Assembly (NCBI GenBank): GCA_964432885.1
Contig: CAYSPG010000003.1
Coordinates: 62,001 to 126,000 of the forward strand
Origin: CAYSPG01 sp964432885
GTDB taxonomy: Bacteria; Bacteroidota; Bacteroidia; AKYH767-A; OLB10
Length of the DNA stretch: 64,000 bases
Direction of reading: 5' to 3'
The notes under the pieces: model-generated
Database searches by the model: none
What the model was told of the DNA's origin: nothing
The model's input: only the letters and a program-made list of their open reading frames with translations
Position numbers and translations under genes: made by a program
Shown: in pieces, positions 44,501-53,486 of the stretch
Numbering within the stretch: the stretch's first letter is position 1
Layout of the letters: the number at the start of each line of letters is the position of its first letter

Positions 44501-47500
44501 AATACCTGCAACCAACGTTGGAAAAAATGCTGATGCCTGATACGTTACACTGTCAATAGAGTAGGTGAGGGCACCTGTACCACCTGCCGCAACCACTGTA
44601 ATATCGCCATTGTTTTGGCCACAGGCTGCCGCTGTTACAACAAAGTTTAAAGCAATAGGAGGAGGTTCTGTAATATCAACCGAACTGTTTGCATTGCAAC
44701 CGGCACCATCTGCAATTACAACACTGTACGTTCCTGCTGACAAGTTCAAAAAACTTCCGGTCGGAAAAAATGTTGCTCCATTGTTAATGCTGTAACTAAG
44801 TGCGCCTGTACCACCATTAGCTGTAATCGTAATACTTCCGTTTGTGCCCCCATTACACAATACATTGGTGGCTGTTAAATTTTGCAGCACAGGCCCATTT
44901 ATAGTATTTACCGATGCAATAAAATCTTTTTCGCAACCCGTTGAGTCCTTTACTGTAATGGTATAGTTGCCAGAGGGAATGTTATTAAATACATTTCCAC
45001 TCACAAAATTTCCTGAGTGATTGATGTCATATACCAATGGCCCCGTTCCGCCTGATGCATTTACAGTTATACCTCCATTGCTAAGTGTGCAATTGGCTGA
45101 AACGGTAACAAATGCTGCATTTATTGATGGTGGTTGTGTAATTGTAATAATTGAATCAACAAGGCAGTTGTTTGTATCACTAACCACCAGTGTATAATTT
45201 ACCGCATTAAGATTAATAAAATCATTTGACGGCTGAAAGTTTATTCCATTATCATTGCTAAACGTTAAGCTGCCGCTACCACCAGATGAAAAAATAACTA
45301 CCGAACCATCACCGGATCCATTACAACTTAAATTTGTTACATGTATCGAATCAATTTTTGGGGCACCATCAAATGGAACAATCAAATCAATTGAATCGGC
45401 ACAGCCATTTGCATCATTTAGCAATACATGATACAATCCTGAATCAAGTGCAGCATAATTGGTGTTTAAATTAAATGCTGAGTTGTTTATGCTAAAAAAA
45501 TAATTGGGAGTTCCCCCGTTTACATTCAATGATATCGAGCCGTCATTACGATGGCATTTTTCTGATGTAACGGTTCCTGCCAGTGTTAGATCAGGCGGCT
45601 CGGTTATTTCAACCGTATCACGTACTTTGCAATGATTACTGTCTTCCACCACAATGTAATAGGTAAAAGGAGGCAATGAGTCAAATATACTCGAAACCTG
45701 GTAGCTGTTCCCTGCATCAATGCTATACATCAGTGTGCCGTTTCCTCCCGATGCATTTATATTTATTATTCCATTATCCGCGCCAAAGCAGTTAACAACA
45801 GCAAAGTTCGAAACATTAATTACTGGGCTGCTTAAAACAGGAATGTTTACAATCGCTGTGTCTTCGCAGCCGTTTGCATCCTGAACTATAACATAATGAA
45901 TTCCTCCTGCAAGGTTTAATAGCAACGATGACAACTGATACGTGGTGCCGCTGTCAGCACTAAACAATACCGGATTGGTTCCGCTAACCGATGTTACAGT
46001 AATGGTTGCATTGTCTTCGCCCGAACAAATTTGTGGTGTTATTTCTGTCAGCAATATTCTTGGCCCGGGGGCATCAAGCAGGTTTACATTTGATGCTTCT
46101 TCACATCCGTTGTCATCGCGCACCACCACCTTGTAATTTCCACCTGCAAGACTGTTAAAAATATTTCCTGCAACAAAAGTTAAGCCGCCATCAATGCTGT
46201 AAGTATAAGGCACTGTACCGCCTGAACCTGTTAATGTAATACTTCCGTTGGCAATGCCGCACGAAGCATTTACCGATGCCACATTTAAGTTAAGCGCTGT
46301 GGGCTGTGTTATTACAAAGTTTGAATTGCTGGTGCAGTTATTAGCATCTTTTAACACGATGGTGTAATTGCCTGCAGCCAAGCCGTTAAATGTATTAAGT
46401 GCCGAAAACGTGGCTCCGCCATCAACACTGTATTGAATGGGTGGTGTACCTCCGGCTGCAGTAATAGCTACCGAACCTGTTGCCGAACCATTACATGCTG
46501 CATCCGTAATATTTAAAATAGATACAGTAGGCCCTGTGGATGCAGGTATATTCCACGCTCGTGTTTGTGTGCAACCATTTGCATCTCTTACGATTAATGT
46601 TGTTAAACCCGAAGGTAAATTATTAAATGTATTTGATGCCTGCCATGTTACTCCCCCATCACTCGAAAACTGTACCGGTGGAATGGCATTATCAGGGTAT
46701 GCAACTATTATTCCGTTATTGAGGCCGCATGTTGTTGCCACCATATCACCTCTAAAAATTATCGGTAGTGGCTCCGTTAAATTTACAACCGTATTTACAC
46801 GGCAGTTATTTGCATCTTTAACCACAACAATATACGAACCAGCAGCTAATCCGTTATAAACTGACACTCCACTAAACGTAACACCTGCATTAATGCTGTA
46901 CTGCAATGCGCCCACACCACCGCTTGCATTTATGGTTATGCTTCCGTTTGCAGAGTGGTAGCAGGTAAGGTTTACACTCACTATGCTGTTTAAGTTTGGA
47001 GCGTTAATGTTGTTTACAATCACCGTGTCCTGCACCAAACAGCCATTGCCATCCTGTATCACAATATCATAAACGCCAGGTGCAAGGTTTGCAAATGCAT
47101 TTCCCGCCTGAAAATTTAATCCGTCATTTATGCTGTACAACAAACTTCCTGTAGTGCCACTCAACACATTTAGTGTTATTGTACCATTGTTCAATCCGCA
47201 GTCGCTGGGTGTTGCCAATGCCTGCAGGTTTACCATCGGTGGCTCTGTTAATAGTATGGTAGTGTCTTTTGTGCAACCATTGGCATCCATTATTTGCAAA
47301 TGATAATTGTATGCTTCTAAATTCAAAAACTGGTTTGATGCCTGAAAAGTTGCACCCGCATCATAACTATACTGGTATGGAGGCACTCCGCTTGCAGCCG
47401 TAATAATTATAAATCCATCATCACCGCCATTGCATAAAATATTTTGAGTTGCAATGTTTGAAAACGAAGGCAGTGTTGATGGCGCTATAGTTACCGTAGT

Positions 47501-49390
47501 ATCATGCGTGCATCCATGCGAATCTAAAATCACAACGGTATAATTGCCGGGAGCTAAATTTTTAAACTGATTTGATGGTTGGTAGCTAACCCCGTTGTTA
47601 TTGCTGTACACGTATGGCGAAGTTCCTCCGCTTGCTATTATGTCTATTATTCCATTGTTAAGTGTACACTTGGTGGGTGTTATATTGATGTTTGCAGTAA
47701 GCGGCAGAGGCTCGGTAATTACAAATGCAGTTGAAACTTCGCAGCCAAACACATCCGTTGTCGAAAGTTCGTAGGTGCCGGGTGCAAGATTCAAAATCTG
47801 GTTAGTTCCGGCTATGGCTCCTGTTTGCTGTAAAATAACTCCCAATGAATTTTTCCATTTGTAAATCCACGGACCGCTACCAAGGCCTGTTCCTACGGCA
47901 CTTCCAAGCTGGCCGTTACACAGCGGATTGGTAACAGCAATGGTTGGAGGTATGCAACATGCAAGGGATGCATAAAAATCATTCACCGGGTCGTTGGCAC
48001 AGGCTGTTGATGTCCACGAGCCTGTTTCTCCGTCACCGTATGTATCAATAAAAATATTCAAATCGGTTCCATCCACGCAGTTGGCTTGCGAAAGCGTATT
48101 TATCCGCCAGCAAAAATTCCAGTTGCAGCTTGCATTAAAGTTGTCGCCAAAATTATTTCCGGGATTAGCATCGGCCACACCACCGGCATTGCCTGCCGAT
48201 GTTTCATAAAAAAATCCCGGCCCCTCGGTGGCTCCTGTCGCGCTCGAAGTTATCGGGCTGCTATACCAACTCCATGTTCCGTTTCCGGTACATGATGCAG
48301 GCGGAAAAGTTATGAGTGTACTTGCATCCCAACCCGGCCCAAAGTTTGGCACCACACCATGCAGCCAGTTGGCCGATGATGCATTAAAGCCTGTAATGGT
48401 CAAACAAAAATTTACCGCTTGCCCTGCTAAGTAAATTCCGTTTTGCGGAGGAGGATTTACGGTAAGCCCGCTTTGGGTTACACATCCTGCACAGTCAAAA
48501 TTATTTTGAAGAGATAAAGTAAAGTTGCATTGGTCGGTAATTGTTCCTCCACTTACCTGCAGAAAATAGGTTCCGGGTGCAAGCCCGCTAAAAGTGGTAT
48601 TTAAACTTCCGCCACCACCTATGGCACAACCACGAGGAACCAAATTATTGCATCCCGTTCCCGAATACAATCCCACTTCAGGTGTTATCATTCCATTTAT
48701 CTGAACATTTAAAATAGGGGCTGTAATTGTAAACTTATACCACACATCACTTGCCGGTGCTGCCATATCGCCCACAGGCTTGCAGCCCTGCAATGCATTG
48801 TAAGGTATTTCGGCCGTAGCGCATAGGTTTGATGTATTGGTGGTTTGTACTGTGCCTGTACCAATGGGGCAGGCTATAGGTGCCGGCAAGGCCCCCAAAT
48901 TCTGTGCACCCGAACATGCATCGTTTGCCGGAGGTGCACCGCCACTGCAAGATGGGCATCCGCTCACTGGGCAAGGGGCGCAGCCAATCAATGCTTCCCA
49001 ACCGTTTTTGGTTACCGTATAGTCCGATACAAATTTTATTGTCAAACAGCCTGCCGTAGCAGTTACTGTGCCCGGCAACGTGCTGCCTGTGTAAGTTCCT
49101 AAGAGTGGTGATGAGGTTGAGGGGCCATTAAAAATGTACAAAAAATCAAAGTTATTCTCTAACTGAAACGTGATAAACGTAAGGCTAACGCAGTTGCCCG
49201 GCACATCACTGCAAATGGTATAAACAAAGTTCTCATTGGTGCCGTAGCCGCCTGTATTGTTTCCCGTATCGTAAAAAGTGCCTGCACAGGTGCTTACCGT
49301 ACCATTGCTTATGATGTACGATTGACCAAACGTTACAATAACGTTAACAAACAAAAAAATAATGGTTGCAAAAAGATTTTTTCTAACCAT
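41573..49390 (-). CDS. Giant SprB-repeat adhesin with CUB-like, PKD and T9SS type B domains
   Basis: This 2605-residue protein has a signal peptide (VNVIVTFGQ), a CUB-like domain (about 25-135), and a Cys-rich and beta-rich region to about 480. About 22 SprB-type repeats of roughly 75 residues follow. Each has a Cys near its start, NGSI-type strands, YSI-D-G, NL-AG-Y and a DANGC end. Two Ig-like modules come next, then two PKD domains (WNWNLGDGTTSS, HWFWNFGDGNFSS), and finally the gliding-motility-associated type B sorting domain (IPNAFTPNADGKNDLF, YNRWGNKIFEG). It is secreted by the type IX system and probably attached to the surface as an adhesin. Two unit types alternate along most of the array. 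It is transcribed alone. Confidence 0.93.
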   Translation of the reverse strand: MVRKNLFATIIFLFVNVIVTFGQSYIISNGTVSTCAGTFYDTGNNTGGYGTNENFVYTICSDVPGNCVSLTFITFQLENNFDFLYIFNGPSTSSPLLGTYTGSTLPGTVTATAGCLTIKFVSDYTVTKNGWEALIGCAPCPVSGCPSCSGGAPPANDACSGAQNLGALPAPIACPIGTGTVQTTNTSNLCATAEIPYNALQGCKPVGDMAAPASDVWYKFTITAPILNVQINGMITPEVGLYSGTGCNNLVPRGCAIGGGGSLNTTFSGLAPGTYFLQVSGGTITDQCNFTLSLQNNFDCAGCVTQSGLTVNPPPQNGIYLAGQAVNFCLTITGFNASSANWLHGVVPNFGPGWDASTLITFPPASCTGNGTWSWYSSPITSSATGATEGPGFFYETSAGNAGGVADANPGNNFGDNFNASCNWNFCWRINTLSQANCVDGTDLNIFIDTYGDGETGSWTSTACANDPVNDFYASLACCIPPTIAVTNPLCNGQLGSAVGTGLGSGPWIYKWKNSLGVILQQTGAIAGTNQILNLAPGTYELSTTDVFGCEVSTAFVITEPLPLTANINITPTKCTLNNGIIDIIASGGTSPYVYSNNNGVSYQPSNQFKNLAPGNYTVVILDSHGCTHDTTVTIAPSTLPSFSNIATQNILCNGGDDGFIIITAASGVPPYQYSYDAGATFQASNQFLNLEAYNYHLQIMDANGCTKDTTILLTEPPMVNLQALATPSDCGLNNGTITLNVLSGTTGSLLYSINDGLNFQAGNAFANLAPGVYDIVIQDGNGCLVQDTVIVNNINAPNLNSIVSVNLTCYHSANGSITINASGGVGALQYSINAGVTFSGVSVYNGLAAGSYIVVVKDANNCRVNTVVNLTEPLPIIFRGDMVATTCGLNNGIIVAYPDNAIPPVQFSSDGGVTWQASNTFNNLPSGLTTLIVRDANGCTQTRAWNIPASTGPTVSILNITDAACNGSATGSVAITAAGGTPPIQYSVDGGATFSALNTFNGLAAGNYTIVLKDANNCTSNSNFVITQPTALNLNVASVNASCGIANGSITLTGSGGTVPYTYSIDGGLTFVAGNIFNSLAGGNYKVVVRDDNGCEEASNVNLLDAPGPRILLTEITPQICSGEDNATITVTSVSGTNPVLFSADSGTTYQLSSLLLNLAGGIHYVIVQDANGCEDTAIVNIPVLSSPVINVSNFAVVNCFGADNGIININASGGNGTLMYSIDAGNSYQVSSIFDSLPPFTYYIVVEDSNHCKVRDTVEITEPPDLTLAGTVTSEKCHRNDGSISLNVNGGTPNYFFSINNSAFNLNTNYAALDSGLYHVLLNDANGCADSIDLIVPFDGAPKIDSIHVTNLSCNGSGDGSVVIFSSGGSGSLTFSNDNGINFQPSNDFINLNAVNYTLVVSDTNNCLVDSIITITQPPSINAAFVTVSANCTLSNGGITVNASGGTGPLVYDINHSGNFVSGNVFNNIPSGNYTITVKDSTGCEKDFIASVNTINGPVLQNLTATNVLCNGGTNGSITITANGGTGALSYSINNGATFFPTGSFLNLSAGTYSVVIADGAGCNANSSVDITEPPPIALNFVVTAAACGQNNGDITVVAAGGTGALTYSIDSVTYQASAFFPTLVAGIYQIVVKDANGCVVAQNVTVTNLLAPSVNAVALVHNKCYGDALGKITIGASGGVGVITYSIDNGITYQSSNLFDSLTSGTYHIFIKDQNNCLSDSIVTINQPDSLQLNVSITNETCSYNNGNFTVSGTGGITPFLFSVDSGTTFTATTYYQNLNEGNYHILVKDANGCKTYLPVSLIDLAGPQMINVSHTNVSCYGGNNGTLTVTAAGGNGILNYSINGLVTTQTSNQFTGLVKNNYIIYVIDTNGCFDTIHTTITQPYQLTSSKTASNLSCFNSNNGSITVSPLGGTPIYSIVWSNGVTNDFGLLNLAAGTYIYTITDQNLCTHSDSATLTQPQALAATHNATNASCAGSANASATVTVSGGTAAYSYQWSPVASNTNYASNLSAGNYTVTITDAQNCILVYYINITDPTPVLAQAQSVDVNCFGGSDASITVNPSGGYPPYTFYWYGSGDTTQIIDSLPTGIYNVLITDNNGCTFELSDTIASPSALTFYGTISNASCYGYNNASVQLQISGGVTPYTYLWNTGSTSANLINLTAGNYTATITDAHNCTKQSALLVTQPDSVIISATPTDTICIGQQAVLNCSATGGNGVFNYLWNNGQTLNSISISPSITTNYSVQATDTNGCLSNIAISQVFVHPPLNVSISAGDTICEGESVYLISSPSGGNGGPYYFSWSPVSANSHGVNVSPVVNTTYTVTITDNCTVLPASASANVHVNPLPDVNFSVIPDEGCIPLTVDYLNQTVTPPNSVWNWNLGDGTTSSEFETQHIFTQSGIYDVTLVVTTPEQCTDSLTLYDAIHVYPLPTASFSASPTTTTILDAEINFIDQSTLASHWFWNFGDGNFSSQSNPSNVYQDTGTYNVTLITTTNHGCVDTTYGEVVITGAFTLYIPNAFTPNADGKNDLFSAVGFGITSLEMDIYNRWGNKIFEGKSLNEKWNGYENNRGLACPQGVYVYSVRVRDMFDKPHTLKGRVTLVR

Positions 49391-49601
49391 TGCTTCAGTT
49401 AAAGATTTGCTTTTTCAGGGCTGGTAAAATGCGCTTGTAAAAGTAGTAATTCCAACCAAATAAAAAAGCTCTTTGTTATGCCTCAAATTAGGGACTTTAT
49501 TGGCTTCAAAATAACCATTTTTATCTCTCATAAAGTGCTGCGTAACTGCATTTGGTTATAAACACCTGTGCATAAGTAGTATTATTGCTGTTCCAATTGT
49601 C

Positions 49602-50801
49602 ATGTTTAATACAAAAAACATATCGCGCACCGTATGGGTTCTTTCGCTCGTTAGCATGTTTAACGATATTTCAAGCGATATGCTTTATCCCGTCATGCCC
49701 ATCTATCTTAAAAGCATCGGTTTTTCCATCGTTATAATTGGCGTGCTCGAAGGCTTTGCCGAAGCCGTGGCCGGGATTAGCAAAGGCTACTTTGGCAAAA
49801 TTTCCGACAGCCGGGGCAAGCGCCTGCCCTTTGTGCAATGGGGCTATTTCATTAGCGGATTGTCAAAGCCATTGCTTGCTTTTTTTAGCAATGTGTGGGT
49901 GGTTTTTTCTTCGCGTGCTATGGATAAAATTGGCAAAGGCGTGCGCACCGGGGCGCGCGATGCCCTCCTATCTGACGAGGCCACCGCAAAAACCAAAGGT
50001 GCCGTTTTTGGTTTCCACCGTGGGTTCGATACGCTGGGCGCTACCATTGGACCAATACTTGCATTGCTGTTTTTACACTTTTACCCTGGCCAGTACCAAA
50101 CGCTTTTTCTCATCGCCTTTTTTCCGGTTATGATAAGTGTGTTGCTGCTGTTTTTGGTCAAAGAAAAAAAGCACAGCCCCTCGGCTGATAAAAAGCCCGT
50201 AAACTTTTTCCATTCATTTCATTACCTCAAAAAATCGCCCAAAAACTACAACCGCCTCCTCATAGGCCTGCTGTTTTTTACATTGTTCAATAGTTCCGAT
50301 GTGTTCCTGCTGCTTATACTTAAAGAGCGCGGCTTCACCGATACCCAGCTTATCACCATCTACATTTTTTACAACTTTGTATATGCCGCCTGCTCATACC
50401 CGTTGGGTAAGCTTAGTGATAGGGTAGGCTTCAAAAAAACAATTATAGCTGGCCTGTTTCTTTTTGCGGCAGTATATGCAAGCATGCCGTTTGCCACCAG
50501 CCACGCTATGTTTTATGTGTTATTTTTGCTTTACGGAATATACATGGCCGGTACCGAAGGCGTATCACGCGCATGGCTCAGCAACCTGTGCGATAAAAAA
50601 GATGCTGCCGCAGCCATGGGCACCTACTCGGGGCTCAACAGTTTAGCATCACTCCTTGCCAGCACCACAGCCGGCATCCTCTGGTTCTCTTTTATCCCCG
50701 CTACACCCTTTGTAATTACTGCCATTGCTGCTGTTATGGTGATTTTTTATTTTGCTTTTGCTACTATACCGGAGGGTGTTGGGGAGAGGGTGGAGGGGTA
50801 G
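49602..50801 (+). CDS. Major facilitator superfamily transporter
   Basis: This 399-residue protein has about twelve hydrophobic helices. The cytoplasmic loop motif appears as GKISDSRGKRLP between helices 2 and 3, with a second copy GKLSDRVGFKK in the C-terminal half, both typical of MFS. The sequence around NDISSDMLYPVMPIYLKSIG resembles a widespread group of uncharacterised MFS proteins. The substrate is unknown. The last codons (GVGERVEG) may come from a decayed G-rich repeat at 50766-50804. Its codon use looks more GC-rich than that of the next gene. Confidence 0.88.
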   Translation: MFNTKNISRTVWVLSLVSMFNDISSDMLYPVMPIYLKSIGFSIVIIGVLEGFAEAVAGISKGYFGKISDSRGKRLPFVQWGYFISGLSKPLLAFFSNVWVVFSSRAMDKIGKGVRTGARDALLSDEATAKTKGAVFGFHRGFDTLGATIGPILALLFLHFYPGQYQTLFLIAFFPVMISVLLLFLVKEKKHSPSADKKPVNFFHSFHYLKKSPKNYNRLLIGLLFFTLFNSSDVFLLLILKERGFTDTQLITIYIFYNFVYAACSYPLGKLSDRVGFKKTIIAGLFLFAAVYASMPFATSHAMFYVLFLLYGIYMAGTEGVSRAWLSNLCDKKDAAAAMGTYSGLNSLASLLASTTAGILWFSFIPATPFVITAIAAVMVIFYFAFATIPEGVGERVEG

Positions 50802-51069
50802 GGGAATTGATTTGTAGATTAAGAAGTTATTTGTGCGTGTTCTACTGTCCCTTCACGGCATTCGCCCTTTAGCAAGACCTGAAGCAGACGGATGGTAAAT
50901 TTGAATTTGCGTTTCCGAATTTGTCAGATTTCCCAGATGAAAAATCGGAAAAACCCTGACGGTATAAAGAGAGCGTATCCTGTTTGCCAATCTCCAAACT
51001 TTCTCCATCCGAAATCACGACCTGCCGAATTGAATCTGACAACTTCATTGTTTTTCGAAATTATTAGTT

Positions 51070-52926
51070 TTGGCCCACGATTTAAGTAAATTGAAAAACC
51101 ACAGGTCAGGCAAGCCTAGAAAAATAAAGGAATCTGATTTAATAGATATTAAGGACAGAAAAAAGTTCAATGGCTGGCTATGGCTTGGATTGATATGGGT
51201 CCTGATTTTTATTGTTTATTGTCCTATTCTAAACAATAAATTCACCAATTGGGATGACCCCACTTATCTGCTTAACAATCCACTTATACGTACGCTGAGT
51301 GTTGGTAACCTTAAAAAGATATTTTCAGAAGTTTACTTTGCCAATTTCCAGCCGCTGCATATTTTCTCTTATGCTTTAGAATATCAATTTTATAAATTAA
51401 ACCCTGCCGGATATCATGCAACCAGCCTGGTCATGCATCTGATCGTAACTGCTTTAGTGTGCTGGTTCATATGGCTGCTAACTGAAAATACAGGGATGGC
51501 ATTAATCACCACTTTGCTGTTTGGTATTCACCCTTTGCATGTGGAGTCGGTTGCATGGGCCGCGGAGAGAAAGGACCTGTTGTATTCTGTTTTTTTTGTT
51601 GCCGCCATGATCACCTATGTTAACTACATCAGGAGTGGAGAAAATATAAAATACCTTTCATACACTTTTTTGCTTTTTGTGTTTTCTGTTTTATCTAAAA
51701 CCATGGCAGTTTCCCTCGTACCTGTAATGTTTCTTCTTGATTTTTACTTGGGCAGGAAGACAAATGCTAAAATGTTTCTGGAGAAATTCCCTTTCGTTGC
51801 ACTTGCTTTAGGCCTGGGACTTTATTCCGTACATGCCGCAACAGCTTCAGGCTCCGTAGGTACACATGTATTCGGATTAGGCAAGCGCATACTAATCGCT
51901 GAATTTAACTTGCTGGCATATGTATTTAAGCTTCTGGCGCCCGTTCAACTTTCAGCATTTTACCCATACCCTTCAGATTTATTTACAGGTACCCCGTTTT
52001 ATTTTTTGGCGGCCCCTTTAGTCATCGTGGCTATCCTGGTTCTGATCATCCGATCAATGAAACTTAACAAAGTTTATATGTTTGCGGCCGGATTTTTTGT
52101 AGCTACCATTTTCCTGATTTTACAGTTACTGCCTGTGGGGCCGGCAATTTTTGCCGAACGCTATTCATACATGCCATCGATTGGTTTGTTTTTTATGTTA
52201 TCCTGTTTGCTACTTGATGTTTCTGCAAAAGGTAAAGGCTTTTTAACAGCAGCCGGTCTTTTCTTATCAGCATACGTTTTATTTTTAAGCATTACAACGT
52301 ATAAAAGATGTGATGTCTGGAAGGATAGTATCAGTTTATGGAGTAACGTAATTGAACAATTTCCTCATTGCGGTATGGCTTTGAATAACCTTGGTAACGT
52401 TTATGGTAAGGAGCTGGGGCAATTGGACAAGGCCATGGAAAAATACAATGAGTCGATTGCATTTGATCCCAACTTTGAATTCGCTTATGTAAACCGTGGA
52501 ATTATTTATTGTATGACTGAAAAGTACACCTTAGGCATTAAGGATTTCAGCTTTGCATTAAGCTTAAGAAATGATTACTTTGACGCAAGGGTCAACAGAG
52601 CAATCGCTTATGCAAAATCCGGGGAACTAAGCAACGGAATTGCTGACTTCACAGAGATTATCCGCCTAAAACAGGAAAATTTTTCGGTATATCTTGACAG
52701 GGGAAGGGCATACTCACAATCAAAGAAATACGATGAAGCATTGGCAGATTTCAACACGGCAAATGCTTTGGATTCAATGAATGCAGAAGTCTATTATCAA
52801 ATGGCCATTGCACTCTACAATAAAAAGCGGTACAAAGAATCGCTCAATAAAATTGATAAGGCAGCCAGTTTGGGTTATCATACTGCCGATGTATTTCAGA
52901 CTATTAGACAGGCAGCAGAAAAGTAA
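51070..52926 (+). CDS. TMTC-like membrane protein with C-terminal TPR repeats
   Basis: This 618-residue protein has a basic cytosolic start, then about ten transmembrane helices (about residues 33-415). It has the TMTC/GT-C-like motifs NWDDPTYLLNNP in the first external loop and FGIHPLHVESVAWAAERKDLL. About five tetratricopeptide repeats follow (about 430-610, with NNLGNVYGKEL, YVNRGIIYCMTEKY). TMTC proteins in animals are O-mannosyltransferases. Bacterial relatives are assumed to be glycosyltransferases, without proven substrate. The start appears to be TTG 51070. The 268 nt gap before it holds no recognisable gene. Confidence 0.82.
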   Translation: MAHDLSKLKNHRSGKPRKIKESDLIDIKDRKKFNGWLWLGLIWVLIFIVYCPILNNKFTNWDDPTYLLNNPLIRTLSVGNLKKIFSEVYFANFQPLHIFSYALEYQFYKLNPAGYHATSLVMHLIVTALVCWFIWLLTENTGMALITTLLFGIHPLHVESVAWAAERKDLLYSVFFVAAMITYVNYIRSGENIKYLSYTFLLFVFSVLSKTMAVSLVPVMFLLDFYLGRKTNAKMFLEKFPFVALALGLGLYSVHAATASGSVGTHVFGLGKRILIAEFNLLAYVFKLLAPVQLSAFYPYPSDLFTGTPFYFLAAPLVIVAILVLIIRSMKLNKVYMFAAGFFVATIFLILQLLPVGPAIFAERYSYMPSIGLFFMLSCLLLDVSAKGKGFLTAAGLFLSAYVLFLSITTYKRCDVWKDSISLWSNVIEQFPHCGMALNNLGNVYGKELGQLDKAMEKYNESIAFDPNFEFAYVNRGIIYCMTEKYTLGIKDFSFALSLRNDYFDARVNRAIAYAKSGELSNGIADFTEIIRLKQENFSVYLDRGRAYSQSKKYDEALADFNTANALDSMNAEVYYQMAIALYNKKRYKESLNKIDKAASLGYHTADVFQTIRQAAEK

Positions 52927-53010
52927 AGGCGGGCGTCTTTTCCGCTCGTGCCTTGTTTGTCCTTCGGCATCCTGCTGCCAACTTCTTCTGCAGTTACATT
53001 GTCTCAAGCA

Positions 53011-53040
53011 AAAAAAAACGCCCCCAATCTCTCGGGGGCG
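53011..53040 (-). terminator. Rho-independent terminator, minus strand
   Basis: Read on the minus strand, the sequence CGCCCCC, an 8 nt loop and GGGGGCG are followed by a run of eight T residues. The upstream minus-strand gene (CPBP protease) ends 446 nt away at 53487, so the transcript may have a long 3' region or carry a further unrecognised small RNA or gene. Confidence 0.75.
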
Positions 53041-53149
53041 CATATCATCATAAAAAAACATCATCATCATGCATTATCAGCTACCGGAGCAGGAGCAATC
53101 ACCTCCTCCGTAGTGGTCGTTTCCACCACCAACGGCATTAGTGTGTACA

Positions 53150-53182
53150 AACCCCTAAAGGGTTATAAACCCTTTAGAGGTT
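53150..53182. repeat. Hairpin CCTAAAGGGTT-ATA-AACCCTTTAG
   Basis: AACCCCTAAAGGGTT and AACCCTTTAGAGGTT form a near-perfect stem with a 3 nt loop. A shorter related palindrome (AAAGGGTT ACA AACCCTTT) occurs at about 53301-53319. The type is common in Bacteroidota intergenic DNA. Confidence 0.65.
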
Positions 53183-53187
53183 AATCC

Positions 53188-53271
53188 ATTAAAGAAATTG
53201 GCGTGAGGATTAAAGAAATCACCGCGAGCATCAAGGAAATTGCCGCGAGGATTAAAGAAAACTCCGCGCAG
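53188..53271. repeat. Four-copy 21 bp tandem repeat
   Basis: The copies start at 53188, 53209, 53230 and 53251, each like ATTAAAGAAATyrCCGCGAG. As 21 is a multiple of three, one frame encodes a heptad IKEIxxR/S, but upstream stops make a gene unlikely. The rest of the 52927-53486 gap has no supported gene. Confidence 0.75.
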
Positions 53272-53486
53272 TTCTTAACTTTTATTGGTTTTACCACCTT
53301 AAAGGGTTACAAACCCTTTATTGGGTTGTCCATAAGGTACCGAAAGGATTCCAGAAGATTGAAAAATAGCCTTGATTGGGAAGGAAAGCCCGCAGTGTAA
53401 AGGCTTATGTAATGGCAGACTTGTAGTGTATAGCGGGACAGGTGATTGAAAGAATTACCAAACGCTTTTGCTCCAAAAAGTTTTTC

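Noticed and set aside
46437..46859. 140-codon plus-strand frame inside the SprB-repeat gene
   Set aside because: It is antisense to the conserved repeats and has no start context or domain.
41573..49390. Regular repeats considered as a CRISPR array or satellite
   Set aside because: Units are about 225 nt, diverged, in one frame and end in a protein sorting domain; there are no short identical repeats with unique spacers.
50766..50804. G-rich end of the MFS gene as a tenth hairpin repeat
   Set aside because: It has the G-rich tail but no stem-loop core, so I could only note it as a possible decayed copy.
50892..51089. 65-codon plus-strand frame before the TMTC-like gene
   Set aside because: It has no family resemblance, overlaps the likely start of the next gene, and its length is expected by chance.
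53203..53400. 65-codon plus-strand frame starting in the 21 bp tandem repeat
   Set aside because: The heptad-like start comes only from the repeat; the rest reads through the nearby hairpin repeat, and a stop lies directly upstream of the repeat in the same frame.
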